Shown here piece by piece: positions 18,165-26,345 of a stretch of DNA of 48,832 nt. This DNA comes from Sphingosinicella sp. Lineage in GTDB: Bacteria > Pseudomonadota > Alphaproteobacteria > Sphingomonadales > Sphingomonadaceae. Location of the stretch: NCBI GenBank assembly GCA_016793845.1, contig JAEULI010000028.1, forward strand, positions 1 through 48,832, written 5' to 3'. The position numbers and the translations under genes were made by a program. How positions within the stretch are numbered: the first letter of the stretch is position 1; the number at the start of each line of letters is the position of its first letter. The notes below the pieces were generated by a model. It did not search any database. It was not told the DNA's origin and worked only from the letters and a program-made list of their open reading frames with translations.

Positions 18165-19103
18165 ATGGAACAGTCGAGCGACCTTTCCGATATCGCGGCG
18201 CTGGTTGCCGTTGTCGAAACCGGCAGCTTCAGCCGTGCCGCGGAGCGCCTCGGTATTTCCAAGTCGATCGTCAGCCGCCGTGTCGCACGGCTTGAAGCCG
18301 CGCTCGGCGCCCGCCTGCTGACACGCACCGCGCAGGGCGCGCGGCCAACGGATGTTGGCGTGGACTATTTCGGCCGCGTTCGGGAAGCGATTGCGGGCCT
18401 CGAAGCGGCGCGCGATGCGGTTGCCGCCGCGATGGCCGAGATCGCGGGGCCGATCCGCCTTTCCGCGCCGCTTTCGTTCGGCCTCGCCTATCTCGCGCCC
18501 GCGCTTGCGGAGTTCGCCGCCGCGCATCCGCGGGTCGAGTTCGACATCGCCTTCGACGACCGCCGCGCCGACATCATCGGCGAAGGGCTCGATCTGGCCG
18601 TTCGCATCGGCCAGCTTGTCGATTCGACGCTCATCGCGCGCAAGCTCGCGCCGATCCGTGCCGTCGCGATTGCGAGCCCCGCCTATCTCGCACGCATGGG
18701 AACACCGTCGCATCCGCGCGAAATCACGGATCACGATTTGCTGCAATATACGAACGTCGCCCCTTCGGAGACGTGGCGGTTCGAGATCGATGGGCGCAGT
18801 GAATATGTGAAGGGCCGTATGCGCCTGCGGTCCAACAGTGGAGAGATGCTGCTGGCCGCCGCAGAGGCGGGTCTCGGCATCGCCATGCTGCCCACCTTCA
18901 TCGCCTCTCCTGCGATCACCAAGGGAAGCGTGGAGATCGTGCTCGGGGACTGGGCGCCGGGCGAAACCGGTCTCTACGCGGTCATGCCGCCGGGCCGCAG
19001 CGCAACGGCGCGCGTACGTGCGCTTGTCGATTTCCTCGCCGCCCGCTTCGGCCCCGAGCCGACGTGGGATCCGTGCTGGACCGCGATGAAGGCCGCTGGC
19101 TAG
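18165..19103 (+). CDS. LysR family transcriptional regulator
   Basis: This is a 312-residue regulator with an N-terminal winged helix (FSRAAERLGISKSIVSRRVA recognition region) and a periplasmic-binding-like effector domain. The subgroup resembles LTTR proteins such as DmlR/AaeR-like regulators (RFEIDGRSEYVKGRMRLRSN). ATG 18165 has GGAG nine bases upstream; a TTG at 18156 is also in frame. It diverges from azoR, and azoreductase control by LysR proteins in response to quinones or electrophiles is common. Its stop overlaps the convergent HerA-type gene within the tetramer CTAG. The inducer is unknown. Confidence 0.88.
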   Translation: MEQSSDLSDIAALVAVVETGSFSRAAERLGISKSIVSRRVARLEAALGARLLTRTAQGARPTDVGVDYFGRVREAIAGLEAARDAVAAAMAEIAGPIRLSAPLSFGLAYLAPALAEFAAAHPRVEFDIAFDDRRADIIGEGLDLAVRIGQLVDSTLIARKLAPIRAVAIASPAYLARMGTPSHPREITDHDLLQYTNVAPSETWRFEIDGRSEYVKGRMRLRSNSGEMLLAAAEAGLGIAMLPTFIASPAITKGSVEIVLGDWAPGETGLYAVMPPGRSATARVRALVDFLAARFGPEPTWDPCWTAMKAAG

Positions 19104-20785
19104 CCGCGACCCTGCCCGCGCCAGCGATGGATGGTGCGGCTGAGGATTCCGGCTTCGTCGCCTTCTTCGGTCCAGAGCTGACTGAACAGCGGATCGTCCG
19201 ACGCCGGGCGAAGCTGCGCAGCAAGATCGTCGAGCCGCACGCGGATCGGGATCGAAACACCCTCGCCGCAGATGATGCATTCGCGGTTGCGGAGCGCCGG
19301 GATCGAATCGAGGAAGCCGCGCGCGCCTTCGGGCATGGCATTGCGCACATACATCTGGTCGCGCTCGTTGTTGAGGCGCATGGAGATGATCGTGCCGCAC
19401 TGCGAGAGCACGCCTTCGGCAAGGTCCGAGGGACGCTGCGTGATGAGGCCGAGCGAAACGCCGTATTTACGGCCTTCCTTGGCGATGCGTTCGAGAACTT
19501 TGCGAACGGCGACACCCTTCGTCTCGCGGTCGGAAGGCACGTAGCGGTGTGCCTCTTCGCAGACGAGCAGGATCGGCCGCTGCGGCTCGCGGCGCGCCCA
19601 GATCGCATAGTCGAACACCATGCGCGCGAGCACCGCGACCACAACGGTCACGATGTCGGACGGCACGCCCGACAGGTCGACGATCGAGATCGGCTTGCCC
19701 TCCGCCGGAAGCCGGAAGATCTTCGAAAGGAACGGCGCCATCGAATCCGAAACGAGCAGGCCGTTGAACATGAACGCATAGCGCGGATCGCCCTTCAGCT
19801 CCTCGATCTTGGTTTTGAGCCGCATGTACGGCCCGAGGTCGCTTGCCTTGTCGAGCTTGCCCATCTGCGCGTTGATGGCGCCGAGCAGGTCCGAAAGCAG
19901 GTAGGGCACCGGCGAATCGACCGTCATCTTGCCGAGCGATTCGGCGATACGGCTTTTGGAACGCGCGGCGAGCAGGCACTTGGCCAGCACGTCCATGTCC
20001 TTTTCGCGCTCGGAACCGTCGGTGGTGATGAAGACCTCGCAGTGTTCCTCGAAGTTCATCAGCCAGTAGGGCAGGTTGAGGTTGTCGACGTTGAAGATCA
20101 TGCCGTTCGAGCTGAACGCCGCGGCATATTCGCCGTGCGGGTCGAGCATCATGATGTGGCCCTTGGGCGCCTTCTCGACGATGCGGTGAAGGATGAGCGC
20201 GGCGCTCGTCGATTTACCCGTACCGGTGGAGCCGAGCAGCGCGAAGTGCTTGCCGAGCATCGCATCGATGAGCAGCGAGCCGCGCACGTCTTCGGTGGGA
20301 TAGACGGTGCCGATCTCGATGTGCGGCCGGTCCTCGGCGGCGAACACCAGCACGAGGTCGGCGCGCGAGACGGTGAACACGTCGTCGCCCGGCACGGGAT
20401 AGCGCGTCACACCGCGGCGGAACGCCTTCATCGATCCGGTCGCGGGGTCTTCGGGGCCTTCGCCGAGAAAGTCGATGTGCGAGAGAATGATCAGGCCCGC
20501 CTCGTCCATGCGCATGTCGCGGACGTTGCCGAGCAGCCAGAGGTCGCCGACGCGCATCTTCACCTGGCTGCCGACCTGCCCGGACATGGCAACGGTCGCG
20601 TCCTCGTGGCCGGTGATCGCCTTCAGCTGCGTCGGGTCGAAGCTGCAGATCGCGGAACCGCCGGCAATCTCGCGCACGCGGCCGATCACGCACGTGCTCG
20701 GCAGGCTTGTAGCCTTTTCAGGCTGCATGAAGACGTTGTGACCATCGGCCGACGACGGGTTCATCGGCATGAACGACTGATCCAA
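19100..20785 (-). CDS. HerA-type (DUF87) P-loop ATPase
   Basis: This is a predicted DNA-translocating ATPase of the HerA/FtsK superfamily, 561 residues from the TTG at 20785. An N-terminal beta-barrel-like region (about residues 25-110) precedes the motor. Walker A GSTGTGKST is at about 185-193, Walker B PILLVCEEAHRYVP near 400, and a sensor-like region ITQRPSDLAEGVLSQCGT follows. AAGGAG (20797-20792) lies six bases before TTG 20785, which decides the start over GTG 20800 and ATG 20770. Classical HerA works with the NurA nuclease in end resection, but no nuclease is encoded nearby. Its neighbour upstream is the TIGR02186 gene. Biological role unknown. Confidence 0.83.
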   Translation of the reverse strand: MDQSFMPMNPSSADGHNVFMQPEKATSLPSTCVIGRVREIAGGSAICSFDPTQLKAITGHEDATVAMSGQVGSQVKMRVGDLWLLGNVRDMRMDEAGLIILSHIDFLGEGPEDPATGSMKAFRRGVTRYPVPGDDVFTVSRADLVLVFAAEDRPHIEIGTVYPTEDVRGSLLIDAMLGKHFALLGSTGTGKSTSAALILHRIVEKAPKGHIMMLDPHGEYAAAFSSNGMIFNVDNLNLPYWLMNFEEHCEVFITTDGSEREKDMDVLAKCLLAARSKSRIAESLGKMTVDSPVPYLLSDLLGAINAQMGKLDKASDLGPYMRLKTKIEELKGDPRYAFMFNGLLVSDSMAPFLSKIFRLPAEGKPISIVDLSGVPSDIVTVVVAVLARMVFDYAIWARREPQRPILLVCEEAHRYVPSDRETKGVAVRKVLERIAKEGRKYGVSLGLITQRPSDLAEGVLSQCGTIISMRLNNERDQMYVRNAMPEGARGFLDSIPALRNRECIICGEGVSIPIRVRLDDLAAQLRPASDDPLFSQLWTEEGDEAGILSRTIHRWRGQGRG

Positions 20786-20851
20786 GACGTACTCCTTCAC
20801 TGCGACAAGGCTTTGCCGCAGCGGTGTAACAGCGAAGGGATAAGGAAGCGT

Positions 20852-21595
20852 TTATCGCCGCGTAAAGAGCCCGGCGGTCCAGCCGAGCAGCAGCGCCAGC
20901 ACGACCGCGAGCAACCCGTAGGAGAAACTGTGCTCCTCGGCGGCGACCGAAACCTGTCGTTCGAAGCCGGATTTGTCGATGCTGATCTCGCGCATGGCGC
21001 TTGCTACCACCTTGCCCTCGTCGATCAGGTGGATTTCGACCGTATAGTTGCCCACCGGCACCTGGCTCGGGATCTGGATTCGGGCGCGGTAGAGCACGTT
21101 TTCGGTGAGTTCGACCCCCTGTGCGTCGTCCGAATACAGGCCCTCGCGGCGGCGGAGGCTGAGGAAGCCCTGCTCGAACGTGCGGATATCGCCGGCGTCG
21201 CTTGAAACCGGCGAAAGCTGCAGGTGCGAGAGGCCGAGTTCATAGATCGCGGCCGTCTCGTCGTTGACCAGCTCCGAAATCGGGCGTGTCGTTGCGACGC
21301 TATAGAATGATGGCGCCGTCTCGAACCGAACGGAGCGCGTGTTGATCCAGATGCCCGCGACGCGCGCCTTGCGCCGCACCGTCACCGCTTCCGGCGGGCC
21401 GCGGACGATCACTGCGATATCGGGGGGCTCGTCGGGCGTCTGGCCGCCCGGATACTGGATCGCGCCGAAGATCAGCAGTTCGGCACCGGCGAAGCTGTAC
21501 ACGATGTCGATCTTGCTGTGGCTGATATCCGTGATCAGCCGCGGCGGTGCCGCCGCCGAGAGCAGCAGGAGCAGGGGCAGCAGGAGCCGCTTCAT
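20852..21595 (-). CDS. TIGR02186 family membrane-anchored protein
   Basis: This 247-residue protein has a signal peptide (MKRLLLPLLLLLSAAAPP), a beta-rich periplasmic body (about 20-220) and one C-terminal membrane helix (SYGLLAVVLALLLGWTAGLF) with a short basic tail. It belongs to the alphaproteobacterial TIGR02186 group by layout and by segments such as DISHSKIDIVYSFAGAELLI and VRGPPEAVTVRRKARVAGIW. Its start overlaps the end of the TauE exporter gene by 4 bases, a pairing that suggests a joint function in sulfur or anion export. No biochemical role is known to me. Confidence 0.8.
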   Translation of the reverse strand: MKRLLLPLLLLLSAAAPPRLITDISHSKIDIVYSFAGAELLIFGAIQYPGGQTPDEPPDIAVIVRGPPEAVTVRRKARVAGIWINTRSVRFETAPSFYSVATTRPISELVNDETAAIYELGLSHLQLSPVSSDAGDIRTFEQGFLSLRRREGLYSDDAQGVELTENVLYRARIQIPSQVPVGNYTVEIHLIDEGKVVASAMREISIDKSGFERQVSVAAEEHSFSYGLLAVVLALLLGWTAGLFTRR

Positions 21596-22506
21596 TCGGC
21601 ATAGACCGAGTAGAGCTCGCTCGGCGTCCAGGTGAGGCCGACCAGCAGGCGGATCGCCACCGCGATCACGAGCAGCGCGAGCCCGAAGCGCAGTTTTTCA
21701 GGCGGCAGCCGCTGCGCCATCCGCGCGCCGATCTGCGCGCCGATGACGCCGCCGATCAGCAGCATCAGCGCAAGCACGATGTCGACCGTCTTCGATTGTA
21801 CGGCGTGCATCAGCGTGACCGCGGCGGTCGTGAACACGATCTGGAACAGCGAGGTGCCGACCACGACCGAGACGGACATGCCGAGCAGGTAGATCATCGC
21901 CGGCACCATGATGAAGCCGCCGCCGATACCCATGATGAAGGTGAGGATGCCGACCACAACGCCGATGCCGAACGGCGCGAGGGGCGAGATGTAGAGGCCC
22001 GATTTATAGAAGCGCATCTTCCACGGCAGCGCCGAGATGAACGGGATGTGCGGGTGCAGCTTCACGCGGCGGATTTCGCCGGCGCGCGAGCGCCGCAGCG
22101 TCTGCCAGGATTCGACAAGCATCAGCCCGCCCATCGTCGACAGGAACACCACGTAGATCAGGGAGATGGTGATATCGATCTGGCCGATTTTCTGGAGCAG
22201 CTTGAACACGTAGGAGCCGATCCCGGAGCCCACCACGCCGCCCGCCACGAGGACGGCGCCCATCTTGGGATCGACGCCGTTACGCCGCCAGTGCGCAAGC
22301 GCGCCCGAAACGCTCGACCCGGTGATCTGCGTGGCGGACGAGGCCACGGCGATGGCTGGTGGAATGCCGTAGAAGATCAGCATCGGCGTGGTCAGGAATC
22401 CGCCGCCGACGCCGAACATGCCGGACATGAAGCCGACGAGAACGCCGAACCCCACAATCACCAGCGAATTGACGCTGAGTTCGGCGATCGGGAGATAGAT
22501 GTCCAT
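21592..22506 (-). CDS. TauE/SafE family exporter
   Basis: This is an inner-membrane permease of 304 residues with about eight helices in two related halves, each carrying the family glycine motif: FMSGMFGVGGGFLTTP near residue 26, and FIMGIGGGFIMVPAMIYLLG in the second half. TauE/SafE proteins export sulfite, sulfoacetate or similar anions. ATG 22506 is the first ATG of the frame that makes a sensible N terminus. The TIGR02186 gene is translationally coupled downstream and a HerA-type ATPase follows. The substrate is unknown. Confidence 0.87.
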   Translation of the reverse strand: MDIYLPIAELSVNSLVIVGFGVLVGFMSGMFGVGGGFLTTPMLIFYGIPPAIAVASSATQITGSSVSGALAHWRRNGVDPKMGAVLVAGGVVGSGIGSYVFKLLQKIGQIDITISLIYVVFLSTMGGLMLVESWQTLRRSRAGEIRRVKLHPHIPFISALPWKMRFYKSGLYISPLAPFGIGVVVGILTFIMGIGGGFIMVPAMIYLLGMSVSVVVGTSLFQIVFTTAAVTLMHAVQSKTVDIVLALMLLIGGVIGAQIGARMAQRLPPEKLRFGLALLVIAVAIRLLVGLTWTPSELYSVYAE

Positions 22507-22669
22507 GCCGTCCTGACTAACCCAGCGGGGAGTCGCCCGCCACCACCTTTGCCGCCAACATGCGCCTGTATCGAGACAAAATTTGGGCCGTGCGTATCGC
22601 TGCAAGGATCGGAACGCCTGCTGCTTCCGAGGCGCCTAGCTTGCGGGCCTGTCCGAAAAGGAGGAGCAG

Positions 22670-23758
22670 ATGATCATGGAAACGGAATTGGCCGATCAGC
22701 CGCAATTCTGGGATGCCGTCGTAGGGCGGGATCGCGCGTTTGACGGACGGTTCGTCTATGCCGTGAAACGGTCGGGGGTCTATTGCCGCCCGTCGTGCCC
22801 GGCGCGGACGCCGAAGCGCGAAAACGTGCGCTTTTATCCGAGCGGCACGGCTGCCGAGGCGGATGGCTACAGAGCGTGCCTGCGCTGCCGCCCCGGCGCG
22901 CTCGAGGGGCGCGATCCGGCAGCGGAAAAGATGACGGCCCTCGCGCGCTATATCGAGGCGAATGCCGACACGCCGCTGCCGCTCGCCCGCCTTGCGGAGA
23001 TCGCGGGTCTCAGCAGCTTTCAGGTGCAGCGGGCGTTCACGGCGGTGATCGGCGTCAGCCCGAAAGCGTTCCAGACCGCGCTCAGGATGAAGCGGCTGAA
23101 GGCAAGCCTGAAGGGGGGCGACGGTGTCGCCGGTGCGATCTTCGAGGCGGGCTTCGGATCGACGAGCCGCGCCTACGAACGGATGGACGGCCATCTCGGC
23201 ATGACGCCCGCGGCCTACCGCGCGGGCGGCGCTGGCGAGACGATCGCGTGGGCGTGTCGCTCCACCGGCCTTGGCCTGCTGCTGATGGCGGCGACGGCGC
23301 GGGGCGTTTGCGCGGTCGATTTTGGCGACGATGAAAGCGCGCTCGTCGCGCGGCTGCAGGCTGAATTCCCGCGCGCCGATATCGTGCCCTCGGATGCCGC
23401 GGCGTCGCCGCAGCTCGATGCCTGGATCGATGCGCTTCGGGCGCATCTCGCGGAGGGTGCGCCGCATCCCGATATCCCCGTCGATCTGCGCGGCACGGCG
23501 TTCCAGATGAAGGTCTGGCGCTTCCTGCTCAGCGTGCCGAGCGGCACCGTCGTCTCCTATGCGGAAGTCGCCGCCGGGATCGGCGCGCCCAGTGCCGTCC
23601 GCGCCGCGGCGTCTGCCTGCGGTGCGAACCGGGTCGCCGTGCTGGTGCCCTGCCACCGCGTTCTGCGTGGCGACGGCGGCATCGGCGGATATCGCTGGGG
23701 TGTTGAACGGAAACGCACACTGCTGGAGGCCGAGCGCCGACGGGAACGGGCGGCGTGA
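22670..23758 (+). CDS. ada: Ada: alkylation-responsive regulator and O6-methylguanine-DNA methyltransferase
   Basis: Ada repairs methylphosphotriesters and O6-methylguanine and switches on the adaptive response. The 362-residue protein has all three parts. The N-terminal Ada zinc domain has cysteines C39, C43, C70 and C73 (GVYCRPSCPAR, ACLRC), where one accepts a methyl group. An AraC-type helix-turn-helix spans about 85-180. The C-terminal methyltransferase has the acceptor C328 in VLVPCHRVLRGDGG. GGAGGAG lies before ATG 22670. It overlaps the next gene as GTGA. Its operator is not obvious in the 163-base gap upstream. Confidence 0.94.
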   Translation: MIMETELADQPQFWDAVVGRDRAFDGRFVYAVKRSGVYCRPSCPARTPKRENVRFYPSGTAAEADGYRACLRCRPGALEGRDPAAEKMTALARYIEANADTPLPLARLAEIAGLSSFQVQRAFTAVIGVSPKAFQTALRMKRLKASLKGGDGVAGAIFEAGFGSTSRAYERMDGHLGMTPAAYRAGGAGETIAWACRSTGLGLLLMAATARGVCAVDFGDDESALVARLQAEFPRADIVPSDAAASPQLDAWIDALRAHLAEGAPHPDIPVDLRGTAFQMKVWRFLLSVPSGTVVSYAEVAAGIGAPSAVRAAASACGANRVAVLVPCHRVLRGDGGIGGYRWGVERKRTLLEAERRRERAA

Positions 23759-24462
23759 CACACGCCGAGAGTGTTGATGCGCTCGATTGGACGGCGCTTG
23801 AAGCCATGCTCGAAGAGCGCAGCTACGCGGTGACGCCGCCGCTGCTGGGTGCAGAAGCGTGCGCCGCGCTCGCAACGCGCTACGGAGACGATACGGCGTT
23901 TCGCAGCACGGTGGTGATGGGCCGGCACGGTTATGGGCAGGGCAGCTACCGCTACTTCGCCTACCCGCTGCCGCCCGTCGTCGCGGCGCTGCGCGAGGCG
24001 CTTTATCCGCACTTCGCGCGGATCGCGAATGGCTGGGCAGCGCGGCTCGGCACGCCTGCGAATTGGCCGCCGACGCACGCGGCGCTGCTCGAACGCTGCC
24101 ACGCCGCCGGGCAGGTGCGGCCGACGCCGCTTCTGCTCCGCTATGGGCCCGGCGACTACAACTGCCTGCATCAGGATCTTTACGGCCCGGTGCATTTCCC
24201 GCTGCAGGCGGTCGTCCAGCTTGATCGGCCGGGCACGGATTTCGATGGCGGTGCGCTCATCCTCGTGGAAAATCGCCCGCGCCGCCAGTCCCGCTGCGAG
24301 GCGGTTCTGGCGCCGCAGGGTGCGGTCACGATCCTGCCGGTGCGGGACCGGCCGCGGCAGGGTCCGCGTGGCGCGTATCGAACGCAGCTTCGCCACGGCG
24401 TTTCCAGCATCGAACGGGGCGAGCGGCGCACGCTCGGGATCATCTTTCACGATGCGCTCTGA
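23755..24462 (+). CDS. 2-oxoglutarate/Fe(II)-dependent oxygenase, Ada-linked
   Basis: This is a 235-residue double-stranded beta-helix oxygenase. Iron ligands fit H139 and D141 (LHQDLYG) and H214 (LRHGVSSI), with R224 or R225 (GERRTLGI) to hold 2-oxoglutarate. GTG 23755 overlaps the ada stop by 4 bases, so the two are made together. The link to ada suggests alkylation repair. However, the sequence is not a standard AlkB, because it lacks a clear AlkB nucleotide-recognition lid, so a role in nucleic acid demethylation is inference. Confidence 0.82.
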   Translation: MTHAESVDALDWTALEAMLEERSYAVTPPLLGAEACAALATRYGDDTAFRSTVVMGRHGYGQGSYRYFAYPLPPVVAALREALYPHFARIANGWAARLGTPANWPPTHAALLERCHAAGQVRPTPLLLRYGPGDYNCLHQDLYGPVHFPLQAVVQLDRPGTDFDGGALILVENRPRRQSRCEAVLAPQGAVTILPVRDRPRQGPRGAYRTQLRHGVSSIERGERRTLGIIFHDAL

Positions 24463-24476
24463 AGCGAGGCGGGACC

Positions 24477-24517
24477 CTATCAGATTTTGCGTATTACAAC
24501 TCCGCAAAATCTGATAG
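24477..24517. promoter_or_regulatory. Perfect 15-bp inverted repeat, candidate MerR operator
   Basis: CTATCAGATTTTGCG (24477-24491) and CGCAAAATCTGATAG (24503-24517) are exact reverse complements around an 11-base AT-rich spacer. The site is clearly richer in AT than its surroundings. It sits 26 bases before the MerR start and 17 before the AGGAGG. No T run follows, so it is not a standard terminator of the upstream oxygenase gene. Confidence 0.7.
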
Positions 24518-24542
24518 CTTCCGAGTCGTGCTCAGGAGGGAG

Positions 24543-25247
24543 ATGCACGGCGTGCGAATGCGCGAACTTGAACGGCTGACAGGCGTGGGGCGGGAAACCA
24601 TCCGCTTCTACATCCGCGAAGGCCTGCTCCCCGAACCCGACCGTGCGAGCGCGAACAGCGCCTTTTACAACGACATGCACGTGGCGCGGCTGAAGGCGAT
24701 CAAGCGCCTGCAGGAGGAACGCTTCCTGCCGCTCGCGATCATCCGCACGCTGCTCGATGGGGAAGATGGCGACCGCTGGCTCCACGCCGACGCCTTCCCC
24801 GATCTCGACGCCATGCTGCGCGCCCGGCTCGATACCGGCGGTGAGGGCGCGACGCTGGAAGAGCTTGCCGCCCAGACCGGTTTCACGATCGATGAGCTTG
24901 GCCGTGCGGTGGAGGAGGGCGTGCTCTGCCCCGATCGCGACGGTCGCTTCGGGCCGCGCGACCTTGCCGTTGCACGCTGCCTCAAGGAACTGAACGTCAT
25001 CGGCTTCACCGAGGAACGCGGCTTTGTCGGCGGCGGCGCAATGTACGCGCAGTTCGTCGAATGGCTCGTGGGGCAGGAAATGCGCATGTTCTTCGAGAAC
25101 ACGGCGGGCAAGATCGGCGACGAGGAAGCGCTGACCATGGCCGAGCGCGGCATCTCCACCATCAACGAAATGCTGAGCCTGATGCGGACGCGGGAAATCC
25201 TCCGTCAGCTGGAGGCGCGGCGCAGGATCGCCAACGACAACATATGA
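24543..25247 (+). CDS. MerR family transcriptional regulator with long C-terminal domain
   Basis: This is a 234-residue regulator. The MerR helix-turn-helix (MRELERLTGVGRETIRFYIR, then EGLLPEPDR and a wing) is followed by a dimer helix. An unusual C-terminal part of about 120 residues carries a second helix-turn-helix-like stretch (TLEELAAQTGFTIDELGRAVE). No cysteine pattern for metal sensing is seen. The start could be ATG 24543, GTG 24552 or ATG 24558; AGGAGG at 24534-24539 favours the first two. It probably binds the palindrome just upstream and controls the diiron protein gene that starts 22 bases downstream. Confidence 0.82.
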   Translation: MHGVRMRELERLTGVGRETIRFYIREGLLPEPDRASANSAFYNDMHVARLKAIKRLQEERFLPLAIIRTLLDGEDGDRWLHADAFPDLDAMLRARLDTGGEGATLEELAAQTGFTIDELGRAVEEGVLCPDRDGRFGPRDLAVARCLKELNVIGFTEERGFVGGGAMYAQFVEWLVGQEMRMFFENTAGKIGDEEALTMAERGISTINEMLSLMRTREILRQLEARRRIANDNI

Positions 25248-25269
25248 TCCATTGGGAAGAGGATACGTC

Positions 25270-26343
25270 ATGGCTTTTGCGGATCTGTACCGGCTGACCC
25301 CGAACGGCCCGACCTGGAACGTTGCGCAGGAATTCCAAACGGTTTTCGATTTCGAATATTCCGACGATCGCAGCGATCTGCTCAGCCTCTATGCCAAGGG
25401 CAAGAAGATGCAGTGGGATGCGGCCGATCGTATCGACTGGTCGCAGGATCTCGATTGGGAAAATCCGCAGGGTATGCCGGAACAGACCATCGGCATCTTC
25501 GGCTCTCCGATGTGGGAGAAGATGTCGAAGCAGGAGCGCGTAGAACTGCGCCGCAACATGCAGGCGTGGTCGGTTTCGCAGTTCCTGCACGGCGAGCAGG
25601 GGGCGCTCATCTGCTCGGCGAAAATCGTGCAGCAGGTGCCCGACCTTGAAGCAAAGTTTTACGCCTCCACGCAGACGATCGACGAGGCGCGGCATGTGGA
25701 GGCCTACAAGCATCTGATCGAGAAGATCGGCATGAGCTATCCGATCACCGGCCCGCTCGCGACGCTGCTCGAACAGGTGCTCGAGGACAAGCGATGGGAC
25801 ATGACCTACCTTGGGATGCAGGTGGTGATCGAGGGGCTGGCGCTTGCCGCGTTCGCAGGCATCCGCGACATGTCGACCTCGCCGCTCGCCGGTGCCGTCA
25901 ATGCCTATGTGATGCAGGATGAAGCGCGCCACGTCGCCTTCGGTCGCCTCACCTTGCGCGAATATTATCCGCACCTGACAGCGGCAGAGAGGAAGGAGCG
26001 CGAGGAGTTCCTCGTCGAGGCCTGTTATCATATGCGCGACCGGTTCCAGTCGCGCGAGGTCTACGAGACTCTTGGCCTTGACGTTGGCGAGTGCATCGCC
26101 TGGGCGGATGAGAGCGAGGGTGCGCGCAACTTCCGCAACCACCTTTTCAACCGCATCGTTCCCGTCGTTGCCGACATCGGCCTGTGGGGCGAGACCGTGC
26201 AGCGCGGTTATGCCCAGATGGGCGTCCTCGATTACGTGAATGTCGATGTTGATGCGCTGCAGGCGAACGACGAGAAGATCGCCGAGGATTTCGACGCGCG
26301 CCGCAGGAATATCGAGGAGGTTGCCGGGGTCGCCGCCGAATAG
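25270..26343 (+). CDS. Ferritin-like diiron oxygenase/oxidase of unknown substrate
   Basis: This is a 357-residue helical protein. It shows the full six-ligand set of R2-like carboxylate-bridged diiron enzymes: E109, E139 with H142 (DEARHVEAY), E188 (IEGLAL), and E218 with H221 (DEARHVAFG). This is the pattern of ribonucleotide reductase R2, fatty acid desaturases and bacterial multicomponent monooxygenases, not storage ferritins. ATG 25270 has GAAGAGGA upstream. No reductase or second hydroxylase subunit is next to it. Pairing with a MerR regulator suggests an inducible oxidation. Substrate unknown. Confidence 0.82.
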   Translation: MAFADLYRLTPNGPTWNVAQEFQTVFDFEYSDDRSDLLSLYAKGKKMQWDAADRIDWSQDLDWENPQGMPEQTIGIFGSPMWEKMSKQERVELRRNMQAWSVSQFLHGEQGALICSAKIVQQVPDLEAKFYASTQTIDEARHVEAYKHLIEKIGMSYPITGPLATLLEQVLEDKRWDMTYLGMQVVIEGLALAAFAGIRDMSTSPLAGAVNAYVMQDEARHVAFGRLTLREYYPHLTAAERKEREEFLVEACYHMRDRFQSREVYETLGLDVGECIAWADESEGARNFRNHLFNRIVPVVADIGLWGETVQRGYAQMGVLDYVNVDVDALQANDEKIAEDFDARRRNIEEVAGVAAE

Positions 26344-26345
26344 GT

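Noticed and set aside
17457-19400. Single 647-residue leftward protein including azoR
   Set aside because: All upstream of 18071 is antisense to the LysR gene; azoR has its own start and ribosome binding site.
24477-24517. Palindrome read as terminator of the 2-oxoglutarate oxygenase gene
   Set aside because: No T run follows on either strand, and the site is placed directly before the MerR ribosome binding site.
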